Below are positions 17,559-27,258 of a stretch of DNA of 64,000 nt, piece by piece. The DNA comes from Thiodiazotropha sp040507035 (GTDB lineage Bacteria > Pseudomonadota > Gammaproteobacteria > Chromatiales > Chromatiaceae), in contig JBEVVR010000015.1 of the NCBI GenBank assembly GCA_040507035.1, positions 213,901 through 277,900 of the forward strand, given 5' to 3'. A model generated the notes under the pieces. It did no database searches and had not been told where the DNA came from. It saw only the letters and a list, made by a program, of their open reading frames with translations. The translations under genes and the position numbers were made by a program. Every line of letters starts with the position of its first letter. Positions within the stretch are counted from its first letter, which is position 1.

Positions 17559-18401
17559 ATGAGTGACATCGCATTTGAATTCGTTCGCCAGCTAGGCAAC
17601 GAAATCTCAACCGGCAAACTCAAACTGCCCGCCTTTCCCGACGTTGCGATGCGTGTAAAAGAGGCCTTGGAGAGTGACGATGTATCCGCCGACAAAGTGG
17701 CGAAGGTGGTTGGCAGCGACCCGGTACTTTCGGCCAGATTGTTAAAGGTGGCGAACTCCAACTTCGCCAATCGCAGCGGCACCCAGATAAAAGATCTGCG
17801 CACCGCAATCGCCAGGCTGGGCTACGATCTCGCTTACAGTACCGCTGTCTCCATTGCACTGGAGCAGATCATGGACTCGAAGTCCACTGGTCCGATCCGT
17901 GAGCAACTCAAAACACTCTGGCAGCATAGCGTGAACGTCTCTGCCATCGCCTATGTGATCGCCAAAAAACACAGCAACGTCAATCCGGATGAGGCCATGC
18001 TGGCGGGATTGCTGCACGATATCGGCAAGTACTACATCTTTACCCGCGCCCAGGATCATCAGGAACTCTTCGACGATGCAGAGGGCATGGATGAGCTGCT
18101 GAAGACCTGGCATACAGGGATTGGCCATGCCATTCTCGAGGCCTGGCATTTCAGTGACGACATTGCCAACACCGCCAGCGATCATGATGACCTGGAGAGG
18201 GTACAATTTGGCCAGGCCGATATTACCGATATTGTCATCACCGCAAACCTCTGTGCCAACCGGGAAGAGTTGGCCGAGGATTTTGACTGGAACCGAGTCA
18301 GCGCTGCCCAGCGCTTGAGTCTCGACCATGAAAGTATTGAGTCGATCCTTGAAGCATCAAGCGAAGAGATTCAGTCGATCATGCAGGCGTTGGGATGCTG
18401 A
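17559..18401 (+). CDS. HDOD-domain signalling protein
   Basis: Cytoplasmic protein of 280 residues made almost wholly of one HDOD domain (about 15-215): 'LPAFPDVAMRVKEAL', 'VGSDPVLSARLLKVANS', 'ARLGYDLAYSTAVSIAL' and an HD pair in 'LLHDIGKYYIF'. HDOD proteins act in signalling networks, often together with GGDEF/EAL proteins, and usually lack hydrolase activity; here an HD pair is present but the other metal ligands are not obvious. A hairpin terminator follows. Confidence 0.85.
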   Translation: MSDIAFEFVRQLGNEISTGKLKLPAFPDVAMRVKEALESDDVSADKVAKVVGSDPVLSARLLKVANSNFANRSGTQIKDLRTAIARLGYDLAYSTAVSIALEQIMDSKSTGPIREQLKTLWQHSVNVSAIAYVIAKKHSNVNPDEAMLAGLLHDIGKYYIFTRAQDHQELFDDAEGMDELLKTWHTGIGHAILEAWHFSDDIANTASDHDDLERVQFGQADITDIVITANLCANREELAEDFDWNRVSAAQRLSLDHESIESILEASSEEIQSIMQALGC

Positions 18402-18410
18402 AATAAAAAA

Positions 18411-18433
18411 GGCCGCCAGTAATACCGGCGGCC
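18411..18433 (+). terminator. Terminator hairpin after the HDOD gene
   Basis: Stem GGCCGCC (18411-18417) pairs with GGCGGCC (18427-18433), preceded by an A-run (18402-18410) and followed by TGGTCGTTT. The A-run also makes it a fair terminator when read from the other strand. Confidence 0.65.
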
Positions 18434-19013
18434 TGGTCGTTTAAGCCACAAAGTGGCTACTTCTTATTAGCCTCCAAATCCTTTTACGTCATCTCAAATT
18501 AAGTGTTATTGCTCAGCCAACCTGATTTTTTTATGCATCTTCATTCAGACGTAAAAACCGATCTCTTCTCAATACAGCTCCTGAGGAGATCGGAGCACTC
18601 CGCTCCATCTTCCCTCATCTCCAATGGTGACGGTTGAGTATTGAACGTCAACTGTCAGAGATTGGTTTTAAGTCCAAGCATACAAGCAAAATACAGGCAC
18701 AATTTGTGCCGATATACCTGAGCAGTTATCTAGGTATGTAAAAAAGAGATGTGAACAGAGCCTTGCACACCTCCTAACCCCTTGTTGAAAGGTCAATCTA
18801 TCGAGACAGGTGTTAAAAATGACGAGCCAGGCTAAAGCGCTATCTATCCACCCCAATCGTATATTGAGATGTTACTGAGGGCGAGTAATTGAACGTTTCG
18901 TTCAATCCTTATCACATTACGATTGAACGAATCGTATCACTCACCGATACAACTCGAGGCAGCGTTTGAAATAGGTCACTGGTTTTTACTACTCGGACCG
19001 GCGCTGACTCTGC
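18434..19013. other. Non-coding stretch with inverted repeats
   Basis: I see no credible gene here. It holds an inverted repeat CCGATCTC/GAGATCGG (18559-18594) and a cluster of the heptamer TTGAACG: 18641, 18889, inverted at 18899 and again at 18923. The copies at 18888-18906 form a perfect ATTGAACG-TTT-CGTTCAAT palindrome. A 62-residue frame on - (18668-18856) has no ribosome binding site and is not called. Confidence 0.5.
18888..18906. promoter_or_regulatory. Palindrome, possible operator
   Basis: ATTGAACG-TTT-CGTTCAAT is a perfect 8-bp palindrome with a 3-base centre, and a further half-site lies at 18922-18929. It is too short-looped for a terminator and has no U-tract, so a protein binding site is more likely. 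The target gene and regulator are unknown. Confidence 0.35.
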
Positions 19014-20390
19014 TCAATCGTCACTCTCTTTCTCCGCTGAAATACCCGGCGGGGAGGATAGATTGTATTGAAGCATCATACGCCTCAATCGCGGACGGGA
19101 AATTTCGAGAATTTCACATGCCCTGCCCCGGTGCCAATCGACAAGTTCGAGTACCTGCTTTATATGCGCCTTCTCCATGGCCTGCAGACTGATAGCACCG
19201 GTTGCCGGAAGTGGCTCTTGCTGCTCCTCCACACTGATTCCCCTGATGTCGGCTGGAAACAGGTCAATGGAGAGGCTGTCGGTGGAACACATCGCCACGG
19301 CCTTCATCAGCGCATTCTCCAACTCCCTGACATTACCCGGCCAATCATGGGCCAGGAGGCAGTTCAAGGCCTCCGTCGTGATATGGGTGACCTTTCGATT
19401 CAATTCATTATTGATACGAGCCAGCAGAGCCTGTACCAGCCCCATGATATCCTCTTTCCTCTCCCGCAGAGGCGGCAGATGGATATTGACCACCTGCAAC
19501 CGATAGAAAAGGTCTTCACGAAAATGACCTCTGCCTGCCTCATCGGAGAGATTGACATTGGTGGCTGCAATGATACGGGCATTGCTCCTCAAGGTCTGTT
19601 TTGCACCTAAGGGTGTGAACTCCTTATGCTGGATAACACGCAGCAGTTTCGCCTGCATGATCGGGGAGAGTTCACCGATTTCATCGAGAAAGATGGTGCC
19701 ATTCTCGGCCAGGGTGAATTTTCCCACCTGTTTCGATACGGCTCCGGTGAACGCCCCTTTCTCGTGACCGAACATATCCGATTCCAGCAGGGTCTCAACG
19801 ATCGCGGCACAATTCACCACAACAAATGGCCCATCGGGGTTGTCCCCACTGCGATGAATTGCACGTGCCACCAGTTCCTTGCCGGTACCCGATTCTCCGG
19901 TGATCAACACCGTCGCCGGGCTCTTCGCCACCCGTCCGATGGTTTTGAAGATCTCCTTCATTACTCTCGAGTTGCCGACCATGGAGATTGAAGAGAGGCC
20001 TTCGCCGGCGGTATCTACCAATTCGCCTTCGGTATTCGAAAGAATCTTGTCGATCGCAGCATCGAATTCGTCGATATCGATCGGTTTGTGGATATAGTCG
20101 TCGGCCCCTTGCTGCATCGCCTCGATGGTGCTCTCCATGTCATGGAAGGCGGTGATCATGATGATATGCACCCCGGGCAGGTCTGACTTGAACTCGGGCA
20201 ACCCTTCGAGACCCGATTTCCCCGGCATGCGAATATCGAGCACGATCAGTTCGGGATGAAACTGCTGCGACATTTTCAGTCCTTCATCCACACTGTGGGC
20301 GATCTCAATCTCATGCCCCAATGCAGAGAGGTGCAGCTGCAGAGTACGGCAGCTTGCATAATCGTCATCAACGAGCAGGATTCTGGCCAT
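19014..20390 (-). CDS. Sigma-54-dependent response regulator (NtrC family)
   Basis: Transcription activator of 458 residues. The receiver domain (1-125) has the acidic pair 'DDD' and phospho-acceptor Asp52 ('LIVLDIRMPG'). The AAA+ domain (about 140-375) carries Walker A 'GESGTGKE', the sigma-54 contact loop 'GAFTGA' and 'NVRELENAL'. The C-terminal helix-turn-helix ('ACEILEISRPRLRRMM') is Fis-like with an unusual Arg-Pro-Arg start. The likely partner is the histidine kinase encoded upstream, although 418 bases with a hairpin and a REP-like element separate them. The regulon is not evident from the window. Confidence 0.9.
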   Translation of the reverse strand: MARILLVDDDYASCRTLQLHLSALGHEIEIAHSVDEGLKMSQQFHPELIVLDIRMPGKSGLEGLPEFKSDLPGVHIIMITAFHDMESTIEAMQQGADDYIHKPIDIDEFDAAIDKILSNTEGELVDTAGEGLSSISMVGNSRVMKEIFKTIGRVAKSPATVLITGESGTGKELVARAIHRSGDNPDGPFVVVNCAAIVETLLESDMFGHEKGAFTGAVSKQVGKFTLAENGTIFLDEIGELSPIMQAKLLRVIQHKEFTPLGAKQTLRSNARIIAATNVNLSDEAGRGHFREDLFYRLQVVNIHLPPLRERKEDIMGLVQALLARINNELNRKVTHITTEALNCLLAHDWPGNVRELENALMKAVAMCSTDSLSIDLFPADIRGISVEEQQEPLPATGAISLQAMEKAHIKQVLELVDWHRGRACEILEISRPRLRRMMLQYNLSSPPGISAEKESDD

Positions 20391-20508
20391 GGTCTCTGTT
20401 TCTGCGACAGGTTTCTACTATTTAGACTAATGTATAGCGGGCTGTTTTGCCAATAACCATAAATAAACAAGAATAACGAAAACTTGCCCGCTTAGCGTCA
20501 TAAACAAA

Positions 20509-20628
20509 GCGTAGGGTGCGGCTCGTCGCGCCCGAAGGTAGTGCCCTTGGGGTGCACCGTTTAACCCTCTATACAGAGAGGTGGCGTATCAATGCAGGCC
20601 TATTGGTGCGGCAAGCCGCACCCTACGC
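20509..20628. repeat. REP-like pair between the kinase and regulator genes
   Basis: The left unit (20509-20533) is GCGTAGGGTGCGGCTCGTCG followed by CGCCC. The right unit (20605-20628) is GGTGCGGCAAGCCGCACCCT followed by ACGC, the same 22-base sequence as 7049-7070. Between them lies a CCCGAAGG..CCTTGGGG hairpin (20531-20552) that matches a hairpin at 57999-58021. The whole is a composite BIME-like element. Confidence 0.75.
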
Positions 20629-20679
20629 TTTAAGGAGGCTTGATACCTAGTACGGAAATTCTCTGTGACAACCAAACTA

Positions 20680-20706
20680 TTTTGGTGGGGCCCTGCCCCA
20701 CCAAAA
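20680..20706. terminator. Strong hairpin downstream of the histidine kinase
   Basis: Perfect 11-bp stem TTTTGGTGGGG / CCCCACCAAAA with a five-base loop. Read on the - strand it lies 103 bases after the kinase stop and before the regulator gene. The A/T ends give a short U-run in either direction, so it can act as a bidirectional terminator. Confidence 0.65.
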
Positions 20707-20808
20707 CAGGTTTGAACACACCCGTGGGCTTTCTTACTTTGGGTAGGAGCATTTAGCTTAGACTAGTTGCTAGTCAGAAACCGTTTTTCAATTTTATTAT
20801 CTGGCCAG

Positions 20809-23367
20809 TCAATCTTCGGCAGGAGTTGTCGGCAGACTGACCTTGGCGCAGACGCCTCGGTTATCACACAGCTCCAGTTGCACCTGGCCATGGTGCTGCT
20901 CGACAATCTGTTTCACGATGGCCAAACCCAATCCGGTACCCTTGGTGCGTGTGGTGTAGAAGGGTTCGAATAGCCGCTCAAGCTCCTCCTCGGGGAGACC
21001 TTCGCCGTTGTCACAGATCGATATCTCGATGGCATTCCCCGACTCCGTCAATACCTGGTTGCTTCGAATATCGATAGTACGCTCATCACCCGGCAGATTC
21101 TCTGTAGCTTGAATCGCATTTACAATCAGGTTGGAAAATAGTTGGCGCAGCTTGTTGGCATCCGCCGGCAGCGCCGGCAAGCCTGGCCGGTGATCCACCC
21201 GTAACTGCACTTTCGATTCTTCAATACGCCGCTGCAGGCTCAGCAATGTGGTATCGATCAGCTTTTCAATATTGACCCACTCTACATTCACTGCCTCCGG
21301 TCTGGCGTAGGTCAACATGTCAGTCAGGATATTCTCCATATAGCGGATCTGGTCCAGTGCAATCACCGAGAGTTCGGCGAGTTCACTCTCCGCCTGTTTG
21401 CTTAACATCTGCATGCACATCTTTACCGAAGAGAGCGGGTTTCTCAGGTCATGAGCAATCATGCTCGCCATTCTGCCCATGGCCGTCAGGGCCTGGGTCC
21501 TGACGAGCTCCTGGTTGTGCATGTCGATCTCCTGCTGCAACCGCTTGCGCTCGGTAATATCCTCCTTCACCGCGACATAGTGGGTGATTTCACCCTGCGG
21601 ATTTTTCAACGCTGAAATCGAGGCCGATTCCCAATAGAGTTCCCCATTCTTGCGCCGATTGTGGAACTCCCCACGCCACTCCTCTCCCTGCTTTACCGTG
21701 ACCCAGAGTTTTGCATACTCCTCCGAGGGCATCTCCCCGGACTTGAGAATATTGGGACGCTTCCCAACCACTTCGTCCGCGCGGTAGCCGGTAACCTCGG
21801 TGAATTTTGGATTCACATACTCGATCAACCCCTGGCTGTTTGTCAGCATCACGATACTGGGACTCTGTTCGACCGCGTGAGATAGTTTACGTACTTTATC
21901 TTCCGCCTTACGCCGATCGGTAACATCCTCGCCAATTGCGGTTATGCCGATAACCTCTCCCTGGGAATTGGTTGAAAGGGTGTTGTGCCAGGCGATTCTG
22001 CGATGACCAAACAGTTTCATGCGCACATCCACCTCCACATCTCGCGAGACATCACTCTCAGTCAAAAGTCTGCTGAATGTATCCCGCATCGCCTCTGTTT
22101 GCGCTGCATCGATGAAGCGTTCTATCCAGTCGCAATCCAATACCTCATGCCGACGCCATCCGGTCAGACGCAGGAAATAGTCATTGCAGAATATCAACCG
22201 ACTATCCGTATCCAGAGTAATTGCCGCCAACTGCATATCTTCCAAGGTTTGACGGAAGCGTCTCTCATATTCACTTTGACGCTGCACATTGCGGTGCCGC
22301 AGGTTTGTGCTGGCCAACAACCAGGAACCGAAAAGTAACACCAGCATTATGGTAAAATAGAGTGGCAGATGTTGACGGATAAAGGTCCAAAAACCGGGAA
22401 GATAACGCGCTTGCGGCACTTCTGAAACCACCTTCCAATGTGAAGTGCCGGGAGGAATGACGTAACCGCTTTCGCTAATGCCATGCATGGTCTGCGCGGC
22501 GACTATCCAAGGGGTGACGGTTTCGAAGGTCAACAGACCGGCAGTTGTCGGTAACTGACCGGAACCCAGATCCCCTATCTCCCGCCAGGCCTCGGCATGA
22601 CTATCGGAATAACGCCGTTTGTGCTCGAGCATGAAGCCCCACTCGTCTCCTTGATTAGGACTGCTTAACCAGTAGCCCTGGGCATTCAATAGATGGATAT
22701 GATCCGCGATATTCGCAGCAGCCCGATTGAAATCGTTCAACAATCGTTCACCCAGATAGTTCAACACGAGTATTCCCTTCTTCTCCTCGTCAGCAAGGTA
22801 TATGGGAACCGCAAAACGCATCACCGATTTATACGGACGTTCGATCTCTCCCTCCTCGACATTGAGATCCAGAGGCGATATATAGATCTCACCCGGTTTC
22901 AGTTCCATGGTCTCCGTGAAGTAGTAGCGTTTTGATTTATCCTGCAGCTGTGCCGGTAACACCAACTCCGGCTGCCCCGATGAAAAGTTGACCCTGACGC
23001 GCTCCTTACCATCCAGATCGATAAACCTGACCTGGTCATAGAGGCGCTTCTCCTTGATAAAGGTATAAAACAGTTGTCCGACCTGGGCCTTCTGCAGAAG
23101 GCCATCCTCGGTAAATCCCTGACGCTCGATGTAACTGGAGAGAAAAATAATATCCGATACGACATTGGAGAGATCTCTGTTGAGCGCACTGCGCGCAAGC
23201 CCCACATTGAGCAGTTCCCTTGACTCCTTTGTCACCCGATCAGTTTCGGATATGGTGTAGTAGTGCACATAGGCACCGATGGACAGGGTGGCGGCAAAGG
23301 GAATGAGGATGGCAAGAAATTGCTTCAGCCAGTCAAAGTTCACCAATGTCCCATGCTGTCGGTTCAT
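20809..23367 (-). CDS. Membrane histidine kinase with periplasmic sensor and two PAS domains
   Basis: Sensor kinase of 852 residues. It has membrane segments at about 17-37 and 337-357 flanking a 300-residue periplasmic domain that looks like a double Cache (dCache) sensor ('VRFIDLDGKERVRVNF'). Two PAS domains follow (about 375-490 and 500-620, the second with 'GYRADEVVGKRPNIL' and a PAC 'KEDITERKRLQQE'). Next come HisKA with the phospho-His in 'MIAHDLRNPLSS' and HATPase with 'ICDNGEGLPEEE' and 'GTGLGLAIVK'. The family resembles NtrB/AtoS-type kinases that pair with NtrC-type regulators, and such a regulator lies downstream. The ligand is unknown. The gene begins 74 bases after ptsP. Confidence 0.88.
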   Translation of the reverse strand: MNRQHGTLVNFDWLKQFLAILIPFAATLSIGAYVHYYTISETDRVTKESRELLNVGLARSALNRDLSNVVSDIIFLSSYIERQGFTEDGLLQKAQVGQLFYTFIKEKRLYDQVRFIDLDGKERVRVNFSSGQPELVLPAQLQDKSKRYYFTETMELKPGEIYISPLDLNVEEGEIERPYKSVMRFAVPIYLADEEKKGILVLNYLGERLLNDFNRAAANIADHIHLLNAQGYWLSSPNQGDEWGFMLEHKRRYSDSHAEAWREIGDLGSGQLPTTAGLLTFETVTPWIVAAQTMHGISESGYVIPPGTSHWKVVSEVPQARYLPGFWTFIRQHLPLYFTIMLVLLFGSWLLASTNLRHRNVQRQSEYERRFRQTLEDMQLAAITLDTDSRLIFCNDYFLRLTGWRRHEVLDCDWIERFIDAAQTEAMRDTFSRLLTESDVSRDVEVDVRMKLFGHRRIAWHNTLSTNSQGEVIGITAIGEDVTDRRKAEDKVRKLSHAVEQSPSIVMLTNSQGLIEYVNPKFTEVTGYRADEVVGKRPNILKSGEMPSEEYAKLWVTVKQGEEWRGEFHNRRKNGELYWESASISALKNPQGEITHYVAVKEDITERKRLQQEIDMHNQELVRTQALTAMGRMASMIAHDLRNPLSSVKMCMQMLSKQAESELAELSVIALDQIRYMENILTDMLTYARPEAVNVEWVNIEKLIDTTLLSLQRRIEESKVQLRVDHRPGLPALPADANKLRQLFSNLIVNAIQATENLPGDERTIDIRSNQVLTESGNAIEISICDNGEGLPEEELERLFEPFYTTRTKGTGLGLAIVKQIVEQHHGQVQLELCDNRGVCAKVSLPTTPAED

Positions 23368-23440
23368 GGATCAGGACCAGTTAAGCCGTAATCCCCGCTT
23401 TCGGGGTTATCGAATTGAATACAGCCACCAGAAGAGCTGT

Positions 23441-25702
23441 CTATCTGCCGGCACGCAGCAGACCGCCCAATCCCATCTCCTCCAGGGCGTTGCCCAGCAG
23501 CTGCCTGACTTCAGATACCTTTTCACAACGCAGTGCCGCCTGCAACAACTCCCTTGCCCTGGCCCGGGAGACAGATCGCAATACCCATTTCACGCGCAGC
23601 AGGCTGCCCCCATTCATGCTCAGGCTGTCAACACCCATACCAATCAGTAACACCGCGGCAGCGGGATTGCCCGCCATCTCACCACAGACACTCACTTCAC
23701 GCTGATACTCCCTGGCCCCGGAGACGATCTGGATCAGCGCCCTCAGCACCGCGGGATGAAGATCATCGTAGATATCGGCAACATGGGCATTGTTGCGATC
23801 CACGGCAAGCAGATATTGGGTCAGGTCATTGGTGCCGACAGAGATGAAATCGATGCGCCGTGCCAGGGCTTCCACCTGGTAGACGGCCGCCGGGACTTCG
23901 ATCATGACACCGATTTTCGGCATGGTAACCGCGTAGCCCTCTTCGATGAGCTCGTCGTGGGCCCGCTGAATCAGCAACAACGTGTCATCGACCTCCTGAA
24001 CGTGACTCACCATCGGCAGCAGGATGCGCAGGTTATTCAGGCCGATGGCGGCACGCAGCATGGCACGCACCTGGGTTAGAAAGATCTCGGGATGATCGAG
24101 GGAGATGCGTATTCCCCGCCACCCTAGGAATGGGTTCGACTCTTCCACGGGAAAGTAGGGAAGCGGCTTGTCGCCACCGATGTCGAGGGTACGTATGGTA
24201 ACCGGTCGAGGATGGAATGTACCCAGCACCCGCTGATAGTTGGCCACCTGCACCGACTCGCCGGGAAAGCTGTCTCGCACCATAAACGGCAGCTCGGTGC
24301 GATAGAGACCGACGCCCTCAGACTCCTCGACACCCTGAGATCCCAGCTCGGTGATCAGGCCGGTATTCATGTAGAGTGGTATCCTGGCGCCATCGGTGGT
24401 CTCACAGGGCAGATCCTTATCCGCCTCGAGCTCCTTGAACAGCGCCCGGTCCTCATTGGCCAGGCGCTGATACTCATCGATGACTGAGGATGCGGGGGAG
24501 ACATAGAGGCGCCCCAGATAGCCCTCCAGAATCACGAAACGACCGTCGACGCGGTTGACCGGCAGATCGCTGAGACCCATCACCGCGGGAACATTCATCG
24601 CCCTGGCCAAGATAGCAACGTGAGAGAAGCTCGCACCACCGGCAGAAACCACACCCACCAGACGTCCCTGGGGCACCTCGGCCAGTTGCATCGCGCTGAC
24701 CTCATCACCAACCAATACCGTCTTCTCCGGGTAATCGGTCGGCCTGGCCACCCGCTGTTGCAGATGCATCAGGATGCGCCTTCCCAAATCCCTGACATCG
24801 GAGGCCCGCTCCTGCAGATAGATATCCTCCATGGCATCAAAGACCTTGGCATGTTCCTCGATGGTCTCACGCAGCGCTCCCGAGGCCCAGTTACCCTCAT
24901 GAATCCGCCTCACCGTGCTGCCGATCAGCGAATCGCCGCCCAGCATCATCAGCCAGGCATCGAACAGCGCCCTGTCTTCCGCCGGAAGGCTCTCCTCGAA
25001 ACGGTCCTCGAGTGCCATCAGATCCTGCACCACGGCGGCAACTGCGGTACGAAACTCCTCCTCTTCACGCTCCGGATCCTGGGCGGGCCTGTCGGGAACC
25101 GCATCCAGATCCGCGGGAGGATAGACGACCACCGCGGTTCCCAACGCCACCCCCGGTGAGCCCGGCCGTCCCTGGAGAAAGCGATTGGGCGGTGCCATGT
25201 CGCTGTGGGTAACCAGGTTGCCAGTGGCCTGGGCGTGGATAATGGCGCCGGCCAGTTGCGCCGCGAGGGTAAAGAGAAAAGTCACCTCCTCATCTTCGAA
25301 ACTGCGCTGGATGTGCTGACGCACCACCAATACACCCAGCACTTTACGATTCTGGATAATCGGCACACCGAGAAATCCCTTGTACTGGGTCTCGCCGGTC
25401 TCATGGGTGAAGAGATAGCGGCTATGGCTGGGGGCATCCGCCAGATTGACCGGCTCCGCCCTTTCGCAAACCAGGCCGATCAGTCCGCGATGATAGGGCA
25501 GCCTGGCCTTGCCGACCGCATCCCGGTGCAGGCCTTCGGTTGCCATCAATACATGCTCACGACGTTCGAAATCGGTCAGATAGACAGAACAGACATCGCT
25601 GCCGATCGCTCCTTTCACCTGAGCTACGATAATCTCCAGGGCCTGTTCGAGGTCGGGCGCGGCGTTAACCTCTTTGACGATGCGATGGAGGGTATCAAGC
25701 AT
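23441..25702 (-). CDS. ptsP: Phosphoenolpyruvate--protein phosphotransferase PtsP (enzyme I-Ntr)
   Basis: First enzyme of the nitrogen-related PTS; it moves phosphate from PEP to NPr and so to PtsN, tuning nitrogen, potassium and other regulation. The 753 residues have an N-terminal GAF domain (about 1-160), the swivelling domain with active-site His361 ('GGASFSHVAILAR'), and the PEP-binding barrel with 'RTLDIGGDKPLPYFP', 'GWRGIRISL' and the catalytic Cys in 'VSVCGEMAG'. Size and domain order match E. coli PtsP. It lies downstream of rppH, the same order as in E. coli. Confidence 0.96.
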   Translation of the reverse strand: MLDTLHRIVKEVNAAPDLEQALEIIVAQVKGAIGSDVCSVYLTDFERREHVLMATEGLHRDAVGKARLPYHRGLIGLVCERAEPVNLADAPSHSRYLFTHETGETQYKGFLGVPIIQNRKVLGVLVVRQHIQRSFEDEEVTFLFTLAAQLAGAIIHAQATGNLVTHSDMAPPNRFLQGRPGSPGVALGTAVVVYPPADLDAVPDRPAQDPEREEEEFRTAVAAVVQDLMALEDRFEESLPAEDRALFDAWLMMLGGDSLIGSTVRRIHEGNWASGALRETIEEHAKVFDAMEDIYLQERASDVRDLGRRILMHLQQRVARPTDYPEKTVLVGDEVSAMQLAEVPQGRLVGVVSAGGASFSHVAILARAMNVPAVMGLSDLPVNRVDGRFVILEGYLGRLYVSPASSVIDEYQRLANEDRALFKELEADKDLPCETTDGARIPLYMNTGLITELGSQGVEESEGVGLYRTELPFMVRDSFPGESVQVANYQRVLGTFHPRPVTIRTLDIGGDKPLPYFPVEESNPFLGWRGIRISLDHPEIFLTQVRAMLRAAIGLNNLRILLPMVSHVQEVDDTLLLIQRAHDELIEEGYAVTMPKIGVMIEVPAAVYQVEALARRIDFISVGTNDLTQYLLAVDRNNAHVADIYDDLHPAVLRALIQIVSGAREYQREVSVCGEMAGNPAAAVLLIGMGVDSLSMNGGSLLRVKWVLRSVSRARARELLQAALRCEKVSEVRQLLGNALEEMGLGGLLRAGR

Positions 25703-25849
25703 GCGGGTGATCCTTAAGACGAATGGTTGGGAGTTGGCCAGGTCGGCGATTCAAGATCGCGCTACCCTGTTCTTGGGAAGAGGCACATAACAGGGCGGAC
25801 TTTTAAAGCCCCCATACCCTACGCTAATCAACAGCGGATAATGGGTCTT

Positions 25850-26374
25850 TCAACGCCGCTGCTGTCGTAGAAAATTAGTATGTAATCGGTTGGGTGTCCC
25901 TTCCGGATAGAGCAGGGGCGCCAGCTCTTGCAGTGCCTTGGTATAGACATTGCGTTTGAAGTAGATCACCTCACGCACCGGTTGCCAATACTTGACCCAA
26001 CGCCACTCCTCGAATTCCGGGGTTTCGCAGTTGTCGAGGCAGAAGGCATCCTCCCCGCATTGTGCGCGCAGCAGAAACCAGATCTGCTTCTGCCCGATGC
26101 ATAAAGGCTCTCGATGACGACGGATATAGCGTTCGGGGAGTCGATAGCGCAGCCAGTTACGCGTCGCCCCCATCACCTCGACCTGTTCGGTCTTCAATCC
26201 GACCTCTTCCCGCAACTCCCGGTACATGGCCTGTTCAGGCGTTTCAGTCGCTTTGATACCACCCTGAGGGAACTGCCAGGCATCCTGTCCGACCCGACGC
26301 CCCCAAAAGAGTTGGCGATTGTCATTGCACAGGATGATGCCTACATTGGGTCGATAACCGTCAGAGTCAATCAA
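25850..26374 (-). CDS. rppH: RNA pyrophosphohydrolase RppH
   Basis: Nudix hydrolase that removes pyrophosphate from the 5' end of mRNA and so starts decay. The 174 residues contain the Nudix box with 'GGIKATETPEQAMYRELREE' running into 'VGL', and the family landmarks 'YRPNVGIILCN' near the start and 'VYFKRNVY'-like 'VIYFKRNVYTKAL' near the end. The rppH-ptsP arrangement is conserved in gammaproteobacteria. The gene is divergent from the HAD gene at 26561, across 186 bases. Confidence 0.95.
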   Translation of the reverse strand: MIDSDGYRPNVGIILCNDNRQLFWGRRVGQDAWQFPQGGIKATETPEQAMYRELREEVGLKTEQVEVMGATRNWLRYRLPERYIRRHREPLCIGQKQIWFLLRAQCGEDAFCLDNCETPEFEEWRWVKYWQPVREVIYFKRNVYTKALQELAPLLYPEGTPNRLHTNFLRQQRR

Positions 26375-26560
26375 GTTAGAAGCCAGAACATTGCGAAATC
26401 AATACTGTAGATTCTTCCATATAAACCACTGAGCAGCAAGGCAGATAAACATAAGCCTTTGCAAATTATGGATATTCCATTACTGTTCATAGCTCAAACA
26501 GATGAGAGTCGCGCTACAGCGAGATCATTTCACCAGCAATAGGCAGCAACGGGCCCGATT

Positions 26561-27217
26561 ATGGCATTGGCAATTTTTGACCTCGACAATACCCTCCTCG
26601 CCGGAGACTCCGACTATCTCTGGGGTGAGTTCCTGGTAGAAAAAGGGATTGTCGACGCAGAGAGTTACCGGCGAGAAAACCAGCGCTTCTACGAGGATTA
26701 CAAGGCCGGATGCCTGGATATCTTCGCCTTTCAGCGTTTCTCCCTGAAACCTTTGCGTGACAACAGCCTGGAGAGCCTGCTTGATTGGCGCAGGGAGTTC
26801 ATCGATCGCAAAATCTCACCCCTAATCAGCCAACAATCCCGGCAACTGGTGGAAAAACACAGAAGCGCCGGGGATACACTGTTGATAATCACCGCCACCA
26901 ATACATTCATTACCAGCCCAATCGCGCAAAGCTACGGAATCGGCCATCTGATCGCTACCGAACCGGAGACACTGGATGGGCACTACACCGGGGAGGTCGC
27001 TGGCGAACCCAGCTTCAAGGAGGGTAAGGTGAAACGACTGCATACCTGGCTGCAGGAAAACGCACAAGATCTGCATGGAAGTTGGTTTTACAGCGATTCC
27101 CACAATGACCTGCCCCTGCTGGAAATCGTCGACAATCCGGTGGCTGTGGATCCGGATGAAACCCTTTCGAAGATCGCCAAGGCGCGTGACTGGTCGATTC
27201 TGCGGCTACATGCTTGA
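26561..27217 (+). CDS. HAD-IB family phosphatase (SerB/CicA-like)
   Basis: Cytoplasmic phosphohydrolase of 218 residues. The HAD motif I is 'IFDLDNTLL' (Asp7 nucleophile, Asp9), motif II lies in 'LLIITATNTFI', and motifs III/IV are in 'KVKRLHTWL' and 'FYSDSHNDLPLLEIV'. The family (HAD-IB, PSPase-like) acts on small phosphorylated metabolites; the substrate cannot be read from the sequence. It is the usual neighbour of rppH in related gammaproteobacteria. Confidence 0.88.
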   Translation: MALAIFDLDNTLLAGDSDYLWGEFLVEKGIVDAESYRRENQRFYEDYKAGCLDIFAFQRFSLKPLRDNSLESLLDWRREFIDRKISPLISQQSRQLVEKHRSAGDTLLIITATNTFITSPIAQSYGIGHLIATEPETLDGHYTGEVAGEPSFKEGKVKRLHTWLQENAQDLHGSWFYSDSHNDLPLLEIVDNPVAVDPDETLSKIAKARDWSILRLHA

Positions 27218-27258
27218 GCAAACCTGGTGGTGGGTCATTAGCAAAGGAGACAACTTAA

